A DNA stretch of 6,495 nt, from contig JACOVB010000243.1 in the NCBI GenBank assembly GCA_016177555.1, positions 1 through 6,495 on the forward strand. Direction: 5' to 3'. Origin of the DNA: Candidatus Rokuibacteriota bacterium (lineage in GTDB: Bacteria > Methylomirabilota > Methylomirabilia > Rokubacteriales > CSP1-6). A program made the position numbers and the translations under genes. Below the pieces are notes generated by a model that did not search any database, was not told the DNA's origin, and worked only from the letters and a program-made list of their open reading frames with translations. Of the stretch, positions 1 to 6,172 are shown in pieces. Positions within the stretch are counted from its first letter, which is position 1, and each line of letters begins with the position of its first letter.

Positions 1-602
1 TGGGGATAGCTGTCGAGGATGCCCATGAGGCATTCGCCGTGGCCCACGAGCTCGCGGATGCGCCGCTCGTAGAGCGTGGGCTCGCTGCGCTTGGCGGCGT
101 GGGTGCCGGCGAGGAACCGGGCGAGTTCCCGCGCGCGCTCCACGTCGAGCGGCCGGGCCGGCGCCTTCAGCAAGCGCTCCAGGTCCAGCCAGTACGGCGC
201 CCCGTCGGCCTTCTCGACAAGCTGGAAGAACTCGACGGCGTCCCCAGCCGAGACGAGCTCCCCCGACGCCCTGACGAGCCCCACGTCCACGCTCCTCACG
301 TGGCGGGGAAAGCCGTTGTAGGCGGTGTGGCCGTATACCGCCTGCCAGACGCGGTCGGCGGGGTAGTCGTGGCCGAAGCCCTGAACGGGGCGCGTGCGCG
401 CCACGACGAACAGGCGCGGCGCGCCGTCGATCCTGCACTCCACCTCGAACGGCACGCCGTAGCCGAAGCCCTTGGGATCCCCCGAGTCGGCATCCGCGGC
501 CTTGAGCGGCCGCAGGGCGAGCACCTCGACGGGTCGGCCGAAGACCCCCGACAGATAGCGCGCGAGCCCCTCCGCGCCGATTGTGCCCGCCGGGCTACCC
601 AC
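1..602 (-). CDS. APH/choline-kinase-fold phosphotransferase family protein, 3' part missing
   Basis: About 200 codons are visible before the window edge cuts off the C-terminus. The protein opens VGSPAGTIGAEGL. It then has a Gly/Phe-rich segment DPKGFGYGVPFEV (residues 42-54) followed by a probable N-lobe strand (LFVVARTRP, 64-72), then GFGHDYPADR (75-84), EFFQLVEKA (124-132) and VGHGECLMGILDSYP (186-200). This pattern resembles uncharacterised 'aminoglycoside phosphotransferase family' kinases. The catalytic HxD loop and the metal-binding Asp would lie beyond the edge and cannot be checked, so the substrate is unknown and drug resistance should not be assumed. The start is GTG at 602: the frame is closed by TGA about 75 nt upstream, there is no in-frame ATG or TTG in between, and no good Shine-Dalgarno precedes it. 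It lies 79 nt after the third usp gene on the same strand, so it may be the last gene of that operon. The family call is moderately sure; the start is less sure. Confidence 0.7.
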   Translation of the reverse strand, partial: MGSPAGTIGAEGLARYLSGVFGRPVEVLALRPLKAADADSGDPKGFGYGVPFEVECRIDGAPRLFVVARTRPVQGFGHDYPADRVWQAVYGHTAYNGFPRHVRSVDVGLVRASGELVSAGDAVEFFQLVEKADGAPYWLDLERLLKAPARPLDVERARELARFLAGTHAAKRSEPTLYERRIRELVGHGECLMGILDSYP

Positions 603-681
603 CGAGCGCGTCGGGCCGGGTCGCGGCGAATCCAGGAAGCCGCGCCCATGCCACCCGGACCACGTCGCGCCTCATGCCCCC

Positions 682-1128
682 CTACTTCCCTCGTATCGTG
701 AGCACCGGGCAGCCCGCCATCGCGATCACGCGCTCGGCGACGCTGCCGAGGAAGAACCGTGCGAGCCCCGTGCGCCCATGCGTCCCCATCACCACGAGGT
801 CCACGCGCTTGGCCTTCGCCGCGCGCACGATACGATCGTACGGGACGCCCTCGAGCAGGAGCCCCTTCGCCCGCGCCCCGGCCTTCTTGGCCTTGGTCAC
901 CAGCGCATCCAGATGCTTCTGGCCCGCCGCGCGCGCAGAGGCCTCGATCTCCTGGTACACCTTCGGCGAGATGTACCCGTCGCCGACCATCGGAATGGCC
1001 GGCGTCAGCACGTGGGCCACCAGGAGCTCTGCGCGGTCGGCCCTGGCCATCTCCACGGCCCTGGCGAACGCGCTCCCCGACGCCTTGGAGAAATCCGTGG
1101 GATGCATGATGCGGCGAAGCTTGCCCAT
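682..1128 (-). CDS. Universal stress protein, UspA family (third copy)
   Basis: This 148-residue protein is the normal length for a single Usp domain, a cytosolic alpha/beta ATP-binding fold that usually dimerises. The first strand ends in RIMHPTDFS (residues 6-14), with the nucleotide-contacting Asp at 12. The full ATP-binding signature G-2x-G-9x-G-S is present: GTHGRTG at 115-121 and GS at 128-129. The last strand is CPVLTIRG. This copy keeps the first Gly of the signature, unlike the two upstream paralogues, so it is a candidate true ATP binder. A Shine-Dalgarno AGAGAGGAG lies 7 nt before the ATG, which supports the start. It begins 22 nt after the birA stop, consistent with one transcript. 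The region around residues 46-62 (MVGDGYISPKVYQEIEA) is the usual variable helix. The family is clear; which stress it serves is not. Confidence 0.95.
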   Translation of the reverse strand: MGKLRRIMHPTDFSKASGSAFARAVEMARADRAELLVAHVLTPAIPMVGDGYISPKVYQEIEASARAAGQKHLDALVTKAKKAGARAKGLLLEGVPYDRIVRAAKAKRVDLVVMGTHGRTGLARFFLGSVAERVIAMAGCPVLTIRGK

Positions 1129-1150
1129 CGAGCGACTCCTCTCTGATGCC

Positions 1151-1957
1151 CTACTCGAGGATCCGGATCTCCTCGCTGAGGGCGATGTGGCGCTGCCCGT
1201 GCGAGTCGTCTACCAGGAGGTGGCCGTCGCCGTCAACACCGAGGGCGCGCCCCTCGAACCCCCCGCCCTCTCCCCGGACCTCGATGCGCCGGCCCGTGAG
1301 AATGTCGCGCTCCCGCCAGGCCGCCAGGATCGGCTCGGGCCCGCCGGCCTTGTAGCGCCGCGCCCAACCGTCCAGGTGCGTCAGGTACGAGGCGGCCAGC
1401 GCGTTGCGGTCGACCTCCTGACCGAGAACCGCCGCCAGAGACGTGGCATTCACCCCGGCCGGCCCCAGCGCCGCGCGCAGCGCGGACAGCGGGACATTGA
1501 CGTTGATGCCGATGCCGAGGATCAGGAACTCGATCTCATCGCCGCGGGTCGCGCACTCCACCAGCGACCCGGCCACCTTCTTGCGGTCCACCAGCAGGTC
1601 GTTGGGCCACTTGATGGCCGGGCTCGGCCCCAGCTCCTTCACCGCATCCGCCGCCGCCAGCGAGGCGATGAACGAGAAGCACGGCGCCTGCCTGGGCGCG
1701 AAGTGCGGGCGGAAGAGCACCGAGGCGTAGAGGTTGACCCCGCTGGGGGAGAACCACTCGCGGCCGAGGCGGCCTCGGCCCGCCCGCTGCGACTCGGCCA
1801 GGACCACGGTGCCCTCCACGGCTCCCTCGCGCGCCAGGCTCCGGAGCGCGACGTTCGTGGACTGCACCTCGCCGAACACGTAGAGCTGCCGTCCCACCGT
1901 GGACGCCCCGAGCCCTCGCCGGATCCCTTCAACCGACAGGAGATCCGTCGCGATCAT
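1151..1957 (-). CDS. birA: Biotin--[acetyl-CoA-carboxylase] ligase, short form without HTH
   Basis: The enzyme makes biotinyl-5'-AMP from biotin and ATP and transfers biotin to the target Lys of carboxyl carrier proteins such as AccB. In the 268 residues, STN (33-35) marks the start of the biotin-binding core. The nucleotide loop is GRGRLGREW (60-68), followed by KWPNDLL (116-122), KVAGSLVE (127-134, containing the expected catalytic Lys) and GIGINVN (148-154). The C-terminal SH3-like cap spans about 220-268. The third motif reads GSLVE where GILVE is usual, a mild deviation. There is no N-terminal winged-helix domain, so this is a group I ligase that probably does not act as a repressor of biotin genes. 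The ATG start overlaps the preceding usp stop as ATGA, and GGGAGG lies 7 nt upstream. No biotin synthesis or carboxylase gene is visible nearby, so its place inside a stress-protein operon is unusual. Confidence 0.95.
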   Translation of the reverse strand: MIATDLLSVEGIRRGLGASTVGRQLYVFGEVQSTNVALRSLAREGAVEGTVVLAESQRAGRGRLGREWFSPSGVNLYASVLFRPHFAPRQAPCFSFIASLAAADAVKELGPSPAIKWPNDLLVDRKKVAGSLVECATRGDEIEFLILGIGINVNVPLSALRAALGPAGVNATSLAAVLGQEVDRNALAASYLTHLDGWARRYKAGGPEPILAAWRERDILTGRRIEVRGEGGGFEGRALGVDGDGHLLVDDSHGQRHIALSEEIRILE

Positions 1958-2430
1958 CGCGCGACCTCCCTGGCGGCACGGCTCGCCACCTCCGCCTCCG
2001 TCATCCGCATGAGCAACACCGGCAACTGGGCGTGACGCAGCACGGCCTCCGCCACCGAGCCGAACACCAGGCGGCCCAGCCCGCTGCGGCCGTGAGTCGT
2101 CATCGCGACGAGGTCGGCGCCGATCTCGCGGGCGCAGGCGACGATCTCTGCTGCCGGATCGCCTCGACGCACGTGGGTCTGAGCCCGGACCGCCTTCGCG
2201 CGCAGCTCCGCGGCCAGAGGCGCCAGGTACTCCTCGGCATCCAGCCGCCTGGCCTCCACGTCCTCCACGACCACGTGGCGCGAGCCCTCGATGACCTGGG
2301 GCGGCACAGGCTGGAGGACGCGCAGCAGCGCGACCTCCATGTCGAGCGGGCCCGCGATCTCCAGCACGAAGGGGAGGATCGCCTCGGCCACCGGCGAGCC
2401 ATCGAGCGGGACGACAGCGAGCCTATACAC
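1954..2430 (-). CDS. Universal stress protein, UspA family (second copy)
   Basis: This is a single-domain Usp of 158 residues from a GTG start at 2430. I chose this start because GGGAGG lies 6 nt upstream and the protein then begins directly with the first beta strand, YRLAVVPLDGS. A longer open frame reaches ATG at 2466, but it would add a 12-residue Arg/Gly-rich extension that Usp proteins lack. The conserved Asp is at 10. The ATP signature region is TTHGRSGLGRLVFGS (111-125): the second and third Gly positions and the Ser are kept, but the first Gly is Thr. Its start overlaps the end of the upstream usp gene by 8 nt (GTGTATAG) and its stop overlaps birA as ATGA, so all three are probably translationally coupled. 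The C-terminal tail after about residue 142 is charged and extends beyond the fold. Confidence 0.93.
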   Translation of the reverse strand: MYRLAVVPLDGSPVAEAILPFVLEIAGPLDMEVALLRVLQPVPPQVIEGSRHVVVEDVEARRLDAEEYLAPLAAELRAKAVRAQTHVRRGDPAAEIVACAREIGADLVAMTTHGRSGLGRLVFGSVAEAVLRHAQLPVLLMRMTEAEVASRAAREVAR

Positions 2431-2914
2431 GGCCCACCTCCCGGCTCGGCCGAGCCTGCCCCGCACCCTTCGGGGCCTCGAGCGGAGCCCCGGGCGCCCG
2501 CAGCAGCAGGATGGGCGTGGTCGTGCCGCGAAGCACCGACTCCGCCACGCTGCCGAGGATCAGTCGACCGAGTCCGCTGCGGCCATGCGTGGTCATCACG
2601 ATGAGGTCCCCCTTCTGCAGCCGGGCGGCCTCGATGATGGCCGTGGCAGGGGGCCCGTACCACACGGAGGTCTCCACCCCCTTGATCCCCTCCTCACCGA
2701 GCCGCGCCGCCACGGCCGTGAGGTACTCCTCTGCTTCGCGCACGACGGCGACCTGGGCATCGGTAGGATCTGCCCCGGGTAGCGTGTGGGCCTCGGCCGC
2801 TCTCAGGAGCACGAGAGCGGCTCCGCTCTCCCGGGCCAGCCCCGCCGCGGTCTGGATCGCCCCTTCCGCCAGCAATGACCCGTCGAGTGGAACCAGAATG
2901 CGTTCGGGTTTCAT
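2423..2914 (-). CDS. Universal stress protein, UspA family (first copy, operon leader)
   Basis: This is a 163-residue Usp, first in the usp-usp-birA-usp series. The start is ATG at 2914, with GAGGAGG 5 nt upstream, and it opens MKPERILVPLDGS with the conserved Asp at 11. A frame extension to 3100 is rejected because it would translate the promoter region. The ATP-binding signature is TTHGRSGLGRLILGS (108-122), with Thr in place of the first Gly, as in the next gene. The core ends at PILLLRAPG (about 134-142) and is followed by a Pro/Gly/Lys/Arg-rich tail of about 20 residues that is probably disordered. It is closely similar to the second copy in the signature region, which suggests duplication within the cluster. 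It lies about 42 nt downstream of the transcription start predicted from the sigma-54-type promoter at 2966-2983, so expression probably depends on RpoN and an activator. Confidence 0.93.
   Translation of the reverse strand: MKPERILVPLDGSLLAEGAIQTAAGLARESGAALVLLRAAEAHTLPGADPTDAQVAVVREAEEYLTAVAARLGEEGIKGVETSVWYGPPATAIIEAARLQKGDLIVMTTHGRSGLGRLILGSVAESVLRGTTTPILLLRAPGAPLEAPKGAGQARPSREVGRV
2437..2442 (-). promoter_or_regulatory. Ribosome binding site that sets the GTG start of the second usp gene
   Basis: GGGAGG is followed by TGGGCC and GTG at 2430. The site lies inside the end of the first usp gene. It favours the GTG start over the upstream ATG at 2466 and fits coupled translation across the 8-nt overlap. 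Confidence 0.75.
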
Positions 2915-2919
2915 GAGCG

Positions 2920-2926
2920 CCTCCTC
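2920..2926 (-). promoter_or_regulatory. Strong ribosome binding site for the first usp gene
   Basis: GAGGAGG is followed by a 5-nt spacer (CGCTC) and the ATG at 2914. This near-ideal Shine-Dalgarno decides the start in favour of the 163-residue product over a longer frame reading from 3100. Confidence 0.85.
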
Positions 2927-2965
2927 GTGTCGCCGGCGTTGGCCCTGCTCTTCAGGCCACTCAGC

Positions 2966-2983
2966 AAGCAACCGAGGTGCCAG
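2966..2983 (-). promoter_or_regulatory. Sigma-54 (RpoN) type -24/-12 promoter for the usp-birA operon
   Basis: The minus strand reads CTGGCACCTCGGTTGCTT, matching the RpoN consensus TGGCAC-N5-TTGC with every core base correct. The -24 GG (2981-2980) and the -12 GC (2969-2968) are exactly 10 nt apart, as required. The predicted start of transcription is near 2956, giving a leader of about 42 nt before the first usp ATG that includes a strong ribosome binding site. Such promoters are silent without an AAA+ activator carrying GAFTGA, and one is encoded immediately upstream at 3121-4527. The match is seen directly; its use and the identity of its activator are inferred. Confidence 0.85.
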
Positions 2984-2999
2984 CGCCTGAACCTCAATA

Positions 3000-3012
3000 A
3001 ACACGGGGTGTT
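3000..3012. repeat. Short inverted repeat between the enhancer-like repeats and the sigma-54 promoter
   Basis: AACAC-GGG-GTGTT has perfect 5-bp arms around a 3-bp centre, at about -44 to -56 relative to the predicted start of the usp operon. It adjoins one of the few AT-rich spots in the window (CAATAAACAC). It could be an operator or part of a bending site between enhancer and promoter. The arms are short, so chance is possible. Confidence 0.35.
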
Positions 3013-3031
3013 GCGTGAAGAGGAGGACAGG

Positions 3032-3061
3032 CCCGGTGGGACCCAGCTTCCCCGGTGGGAC
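3032..3061. repeat. 11-bp direct repeat, candidate enhancer (UAS) for the sigma-54 activator
   Basis: CCCGGTGGGAC occurs twice, at 3032-3042 and 3051-3061, with starts 19 bp apart, roughly two helical turns. The second copy lies within a dyad TCCC-CGGT-GGGA (3049-3060); the first copy keeps only the right half of that dyad. The pair lies at about -76 to -105 from the predicted usp operon start, the usual range for tandem NtrC-type activator sites. The repeats are seen directly. Binding by the adjacent regulator is inferred, and GC-rich sequence raises the chance background somewhat. Confidence 0.55.
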
Positions 3062-3119
3062 ACGACCGCCCCGGGAAGGCGATCGGTGGCGAGGGTGCAA
3101 CGAGGGCCCGGGACGTGTC
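3059..3119 (-). other. Nested inverted repeats after the regulator stop codon, possible weak terminator
   Basis: GACACG (3059-3064) pairs with CGTGTC (3114-3119), and inside it CCCGGG (3070-3075) pairs with CCCGGG (3107-3112), with unequal internal loops. The structure begins right after the regulator stop codon, but no T run follows on the minus strand. It could fold as a long stem in the kinase-regulator mRNA, but it is not a convincing intrinsic terminator. Read-through into the usp operon cannot be excluded. Confidence 0.25.
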
Positions 3120-3120
3120 G

Positions 3121-4527
3121 CTACTTGATCTGGTACTTGCCGATGAGGCGGTGGAACGTCTTCCGGTCGATGCCCGCGGCCTTGGCCGCCGCCGAGATGT
3201 TCCCGCCGTGGCGCTCGAGCAGATCGCGCAGGTAGGAGCCCTCGAGCACATGCATCCAGCGCTCCTTGGCCTCCTTGAGCGGCAGGTCGGCCCCGGACGT
3301 CAGGGGCTCGGAGGCCCCCCCCCCCACCGCGCGGCCCGGCTGGGCCTCCTGGCGCCTCCCGGCGGAGAGGATGTGCTCCGGAAGATCAAGCGTCGTGATC
3401 CGCTCTCCGTCGGCCAGCGCGCAGGCCCGCTCGATGATGTTCTGTAGCTCCCGCACGTTGCCCGGCCACGCGTAGGCCTCGAGGACGGCCAGGGTGTCAG
3501 CGTCGAAGCCCGAGAACCGCCCCTGCCCGTACTTCTTGAGGAAGGCGTGGGCGAGAAGCTTGAGGTCCCCCAGCCTGTCGCGCAGGGGAGGGAGCCGGAT
3601 CTCGATGACGTTGACCCGGTAGTACAGCTCCTCACGGAACTGCCCTTTCGCCACCGCTTCGCGGAGATCCCGGTTGGTGGCCGAGACGAGCCGGACGTCC
3701 ACGTCCATCACCGACGTCCCGCCCACGCGCCGGATCTGGCGCTCCTGCAGCGCGCGGAGCAGCTTGACCTGGAGCCCCAGCGGCAGTTCGGCGATCTCGT
3801 CGAGGAAGAGCGTGCCGCCGTCGGCCGTCTCCATGAGACCGAACTTCGTCCTGATGGCCCCGGTGAAGGCCCCCTTCTCGTGGCCGAACAGCTCGGATTC
3901 CAGCAGATTCTCCGGCAAGGAAGCACAGTCGACGGGAATGAAGGGGTGGCTCGCCCTGGGGCTATTGGCGTGCACGGCCCGGGCCACCAGCTCCTTGCCC
4001 GTGCCTGACTCGCCCATGACGAGGATGTTGGCCTCCGACCGGGCTGCCTTCTTGATCAGCTCGAACACCTGGACCATCAATGGGCTCCGCCCCACCAGGT
4101 TCTCGAGCCCGAAGGCCTCCTGCAGCTGCTCCCGCAGGTTCCGGTTCTCCTCGTGCAGGAGACGCTGCTTGAGGGCCCGCTCCACCGTCACGGTCAGCTG
4201 GTCCACCGAGAAGTTCTTGGGGAGGTAGTCGAAGGCGCCTTCCTTGATGGCTTCCACAGCAGACTCGATGGTGGCGAAGGCCGTGATCATGATGACGGGC
4301 AGCGTGGGGTCCAGCTCCCGGGCCCGGCGCAGCACCTCGAGCCCGTCCATGCCGGGCATCTTCACATCCGTCAGCAGCACATCGGGGCGCTCCGTCTCCA
4401 CCAGCGCGAGCCCTTCCTTCGGGTCCGTGGCGGTGAGGCACTTGAGCCCCGCCCGGCGAAGGATGCGCGTGCAGTTCTCGACCATGTCCGGCTCGTCGTC
4501 CAGGATCAGGACACGTCGGGCGCTCAT
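3121..4527 (-). CDS. NtrC-family sigma-54-dependent response regulator
   Basis: This is a 468-residue cytosolic activator with the standard three-part layout. The receiver (about 5-120) has the acidic pair D10/D11, phospho-acceptor D54 ([12 protein letters not shown]), T82 and K104. The AAA+ sigma-54 domain (about 142-375) has Walker A GESGTGKE (172-179), the sigma-54 contact loop GAFTGA (219-224), Walker B GGTLFLDE (237-244), a likely arginine-finger region (FREELYYR, 297-304) and WPGNVREL (354-361). A Gly-rich linker leads to a Fis-type HTH (about 440-464, [20 protein letters not shown]). The residue after K104 is Asn, where Pro is normal. The linker carries a run of 11 G on the coding strand. 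ATG at 4527 overlaps the kinase stop as ATGA, and GGGGAG lies 6 nt upstream. The kinase is almost certainly its cognate partner; the likely target is the sigma-54 promoter just downstream. It is not demonstrably NtrC itself: no nitrogen genes are visible. Confidence 0.97.
   Translation of the reverse strand: MSARRVLILDDEPDMVENCTRILRRAGLKCLTATDPKEGLALVETERPDVLLTDVKMPGMDGLEVLRRARELDPTLPVIMITAFATIESAVEAIKEGAFDYLPKNFSVDQLTVTVERALKQRLLHEENRNLREQLQEAFGLENLVGRSPLMVQVFELIKKAARSEANILVMGESGTGKELVARAVHANSPRASHPFIPVDCASLPENLLESELFGHEKGAFTGAIRTKFGLMETADGGTLFLDEIAELPLGLQVKLLRALQERQIRRVGGTSVMDVDVRLVSATNRDLREAVAKGQFREELYYRVNVIEIRLPPLRDRLGDLKLLAHAFLKKYGQGRFSGFDADTLAVLEAYAWPGNVRELQNIIERACALADGERITTLDLPEHILSAGRRQEAQPGRAVGGGASEPLTSGADLPLKEAKERWMHVLEGSYLRDLLERHGGNISAAAKAAGIDRKTFHRLIGKYQIK
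3315..3325. repeat. Homopolymer run of 11 C (G on the coding strand) inside the regulator gene
   Basis: The run encodes the Gly triplet of AVGGGAS (residues 400-406) in the linker between the AAA+ and HTH domains. As given, the frame is intact. A one-base slip would remove the Fis HTH (residues from about 440). It may be a contingency tract or simply a GC-rich linker prone to sequencing error. Confidence 0.9.
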
Positions 4528-6164
4528 GCCCGGCTCCCCACGGCGACTCCCGGAAACGTGATGACGAACGTGGTGCCCTTGCCCGGGTGGGACTCCACGT
4601 CGAGCGTGCCCCCGTGATCGCGCACGATCCCATGCGAGATGGACAGGCCGAGCCCTGTGCCATTGCGCTTCGTGGTGAAGAACGGGTCGAAGATCCGCGG
4701 GATGGTCTCCGGCGGAATGCCGGGGCCCGTGTCGCGCACCACGACCCGCACCGCCCCGGGGCGGCCGGGCACCGAGGAGGTCTCGATCACGATCTCTCCC
4801 CCCGCCTCGAGGGCGTCCCGGGCATTGGTCACCAGGTTCAGCACCACCTGTTGCAGCGCGTTGCCGTCCCCGGACACCAGCGGTAGTCCGGGCGTGAGAT
4901 TCCGCTTGAGCGTGATGCCGCCCTTCGAGATCTGTCTGTCCACCAGGAGCAAGGTTTCCTCCACCACTTGGTTGACGTCCACCGGGGCCTGCTCCCCGGG
5001 CGAGTGCCGGGCGAAGGACAGGAGGCCCTGCGCGATGCGGGCCACCCGCTGGGCGTTCCGATGCAGGACTTCCAGGTCATCGCGCACCTCGTCGGGCAGC
5101 GGCCGCGACTCGGCGTCGAGCCGCATGAGCTCGATGCGCGAGGAGATGATGCCGATCGGGTTGTTGAGCTCGTGGGCGAGCCCCGCCGCCAGCATGCCCA
5201 GCGCCGCCAGCTTCTCGGCCTGGCGGGCCGAGCGCTCGAAGGCAACGCGGTCGCTGATGTCCTCCATGAGAAGCACGGCGCCCGCGGGCCGGCCGCCCTG
5301 ACGCAGAAGGCTTCCCTTCACGTTGACGATGGCGCGGCCTCCCTGGAGCGTGTGGTATTCGAGCGCCTCGAGCGTGAGCTCCTCGACCTCGCCCCGCAGC
5401 AGGCGCCCGAGATCCCGGCCCAGGAGCCCGAGCGGCACGCCCGGGAAGAGCTCGTCGTACCGCCTCCCGACGACGTCGGCCTCGGCGATGCCGTGGCGCG
5501 CTTCCATGGTCCCGTTCCAGGCCAGCACCCGCCCGGTCTGGTCCAGCGCCACCAGCCCCTCGCGCAGGCTTTCGACGACGCTCCGGATGAAGCGCTCGCG
5601 CGCGCGCGCCTGGGAGGTGAGCACGGCCACCTTGAGCCGCTCGGCCTCCTCGATCTGGGCCAAGATCCCGACGCCGATGGCCGTGCCGAGGAGCATGGTC
5701 AGCCGGATCGCCATGTTGGCCCACTCGATCTCGTTGATGGTCGGCCATACCACGGCGAGATAGGCAAGGCCCGAACCCACGGCCACCGTGATGCCCCGCG
5801 TCGTCCCGTAGTAGTAGGACTGGACGCCGGCGATGAGCAGCAGCGAGAGAAAGAGCGTGCTGCCTGCCCCGGCCAGCCCGATGAGGGTGAGCGCGAAGCC
5901 CAGATCCGCCAGGAGCACGGCGACGTTCAGCCGCAGCAGGAGCCCAGGCTTGAACCACAGCCCGAGGTCCAGCGTCATGCTGTAGGCGAGGAAGGCCCCG
6001 ACGGTGGCGACCAGGCTCCCCCACCCCGGGTGCGACCGCGGGGTGAGCAGGACCCACGTGATGCCGGCGATCACCGCGAGGGCCCGCAGCAACGGCAGCG
6101 CCAGCACGCGCGGGCCGCCCACGTGCCGCCCCAGCCGCTCCAGGAGCTCGCCCCATCTGTTCAT
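4524..6164 (-). CDS. Membrane-bound PAS-domain sensor histidine kinase (NtrB-like core)
   Basis: The protein has 546 residues from ATG at 6164. The N-terminal third is hydrophobic, with about six predicted transmembrane helices (near 23-41, 48-62, 78-96, 99-114, 123-141 and 152-170) joined by short loops, so no sizeable periplasmic sensor domain is present. A PAS domain follows (about 192-302: ESLREGLVALDQTGRVLAWN through MEDISDR). HisKA has LAHELNNP with phospho-acceptor H331; the E332/N335 spacing fits a kinase that also dephosphorylates its partner. The HATPase has the N box NLVTNARDAL (443-452), G1 DTGPGIP (478-484), F box FDPFFTTK (492-499) and G2 GTGLGLS (502-508). The open frame extends to a TTG at 6173, but that codon overlaps the TATAAT box, so ATG is preferred. 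The stop overlaps the regulator start. The multi-helix sensor with PAS suggests a membrane or intracellular signal; the ligand is unknown. Confidence 0.95.
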   Translation of the reverse strand: MNRWGELLERLGRHVGGPRVLALPLLRALAVIAGITWVLLTPRSHPGWGSLVATVGAFLAYSMTLDLGLWFKPGLLLRLNVAVLLADLGFALTLIGLAGAGSTLFLSLLLIAGVQSYYYGTTRGITVAVGSGLAYLAVVWPTINEIEWANMAIRLTMLLGTAIGVGILAQIEEAERLKVAVLTSQARARERFIRSVVESLREGLVALDQTGRVLAWNGTMEARHGIAEADVVGRRYDELFPGVPLGLLGRDLGRLLRGEVEELTLEALEYHTLQGGRAIVNVKGSLLRQGGRPAGAVLLMEDISDRVAFERSARQAEKLAALGMLAAGLAHELNNPIGIISSRIELMRLDAESRPLPDEVRDDLEVLHRNAQRVARIAQGLLSFARHSPGEQAPVDVNQVVEETLLLVDRQISKGGITLKRNLTPGLPLVSGDGNALQQVVLNLVTNARDALEAGGEIVIETSSVPGRPGAVRVVVRDTGPGIPPETIPRIFDPFFTTKRNGTGLGLSISHGIVRDHGGTLDVESHPGKGTTFVITFPGVAVGSRA

Positions 6165-6172
6165 CAGCCACA

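Noticed and set aside
1..602. Aminoglycoside resistance gene
   Set aside because: The visible part resembles uncharacterised APH-fold kinases, not known resistance enzymes, and the catalytic loop is outside the window.
296..649. Minus-strand ATG frame of 117 codons overlapping the phosphotransferase
   Set aside because: It is Arg/Ser/Ala-rich low-complexity sequence in a different frame from the conserved kinase-like motifs.
581..2035. Long plus-strand open frame (484 codons) across the usp, birA and usp genes
   Set aside because: It is antisense to genes with clear domain motifs and is Arg/Pro/Ala-rich with no recognisable fold. GC-rich coding sequence commonly leaves antisense frames open.
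2915..3100. N-terminal extension of the first usp gene up to an ATG at 3100
   Set aside because: It would translate the sigma-54 promoter and the repeats, and the internal ATG at 2914 has a near-ideal ribosome binding site and begins the Usp fold.
5597..5609. Alternating CG run (13 bp) as a Z-DNA or regulatory element
   Set aside because: It lies inside the kinase gene and encodes an Ala/Arg linker (QARARERF); it is explained by codon use.
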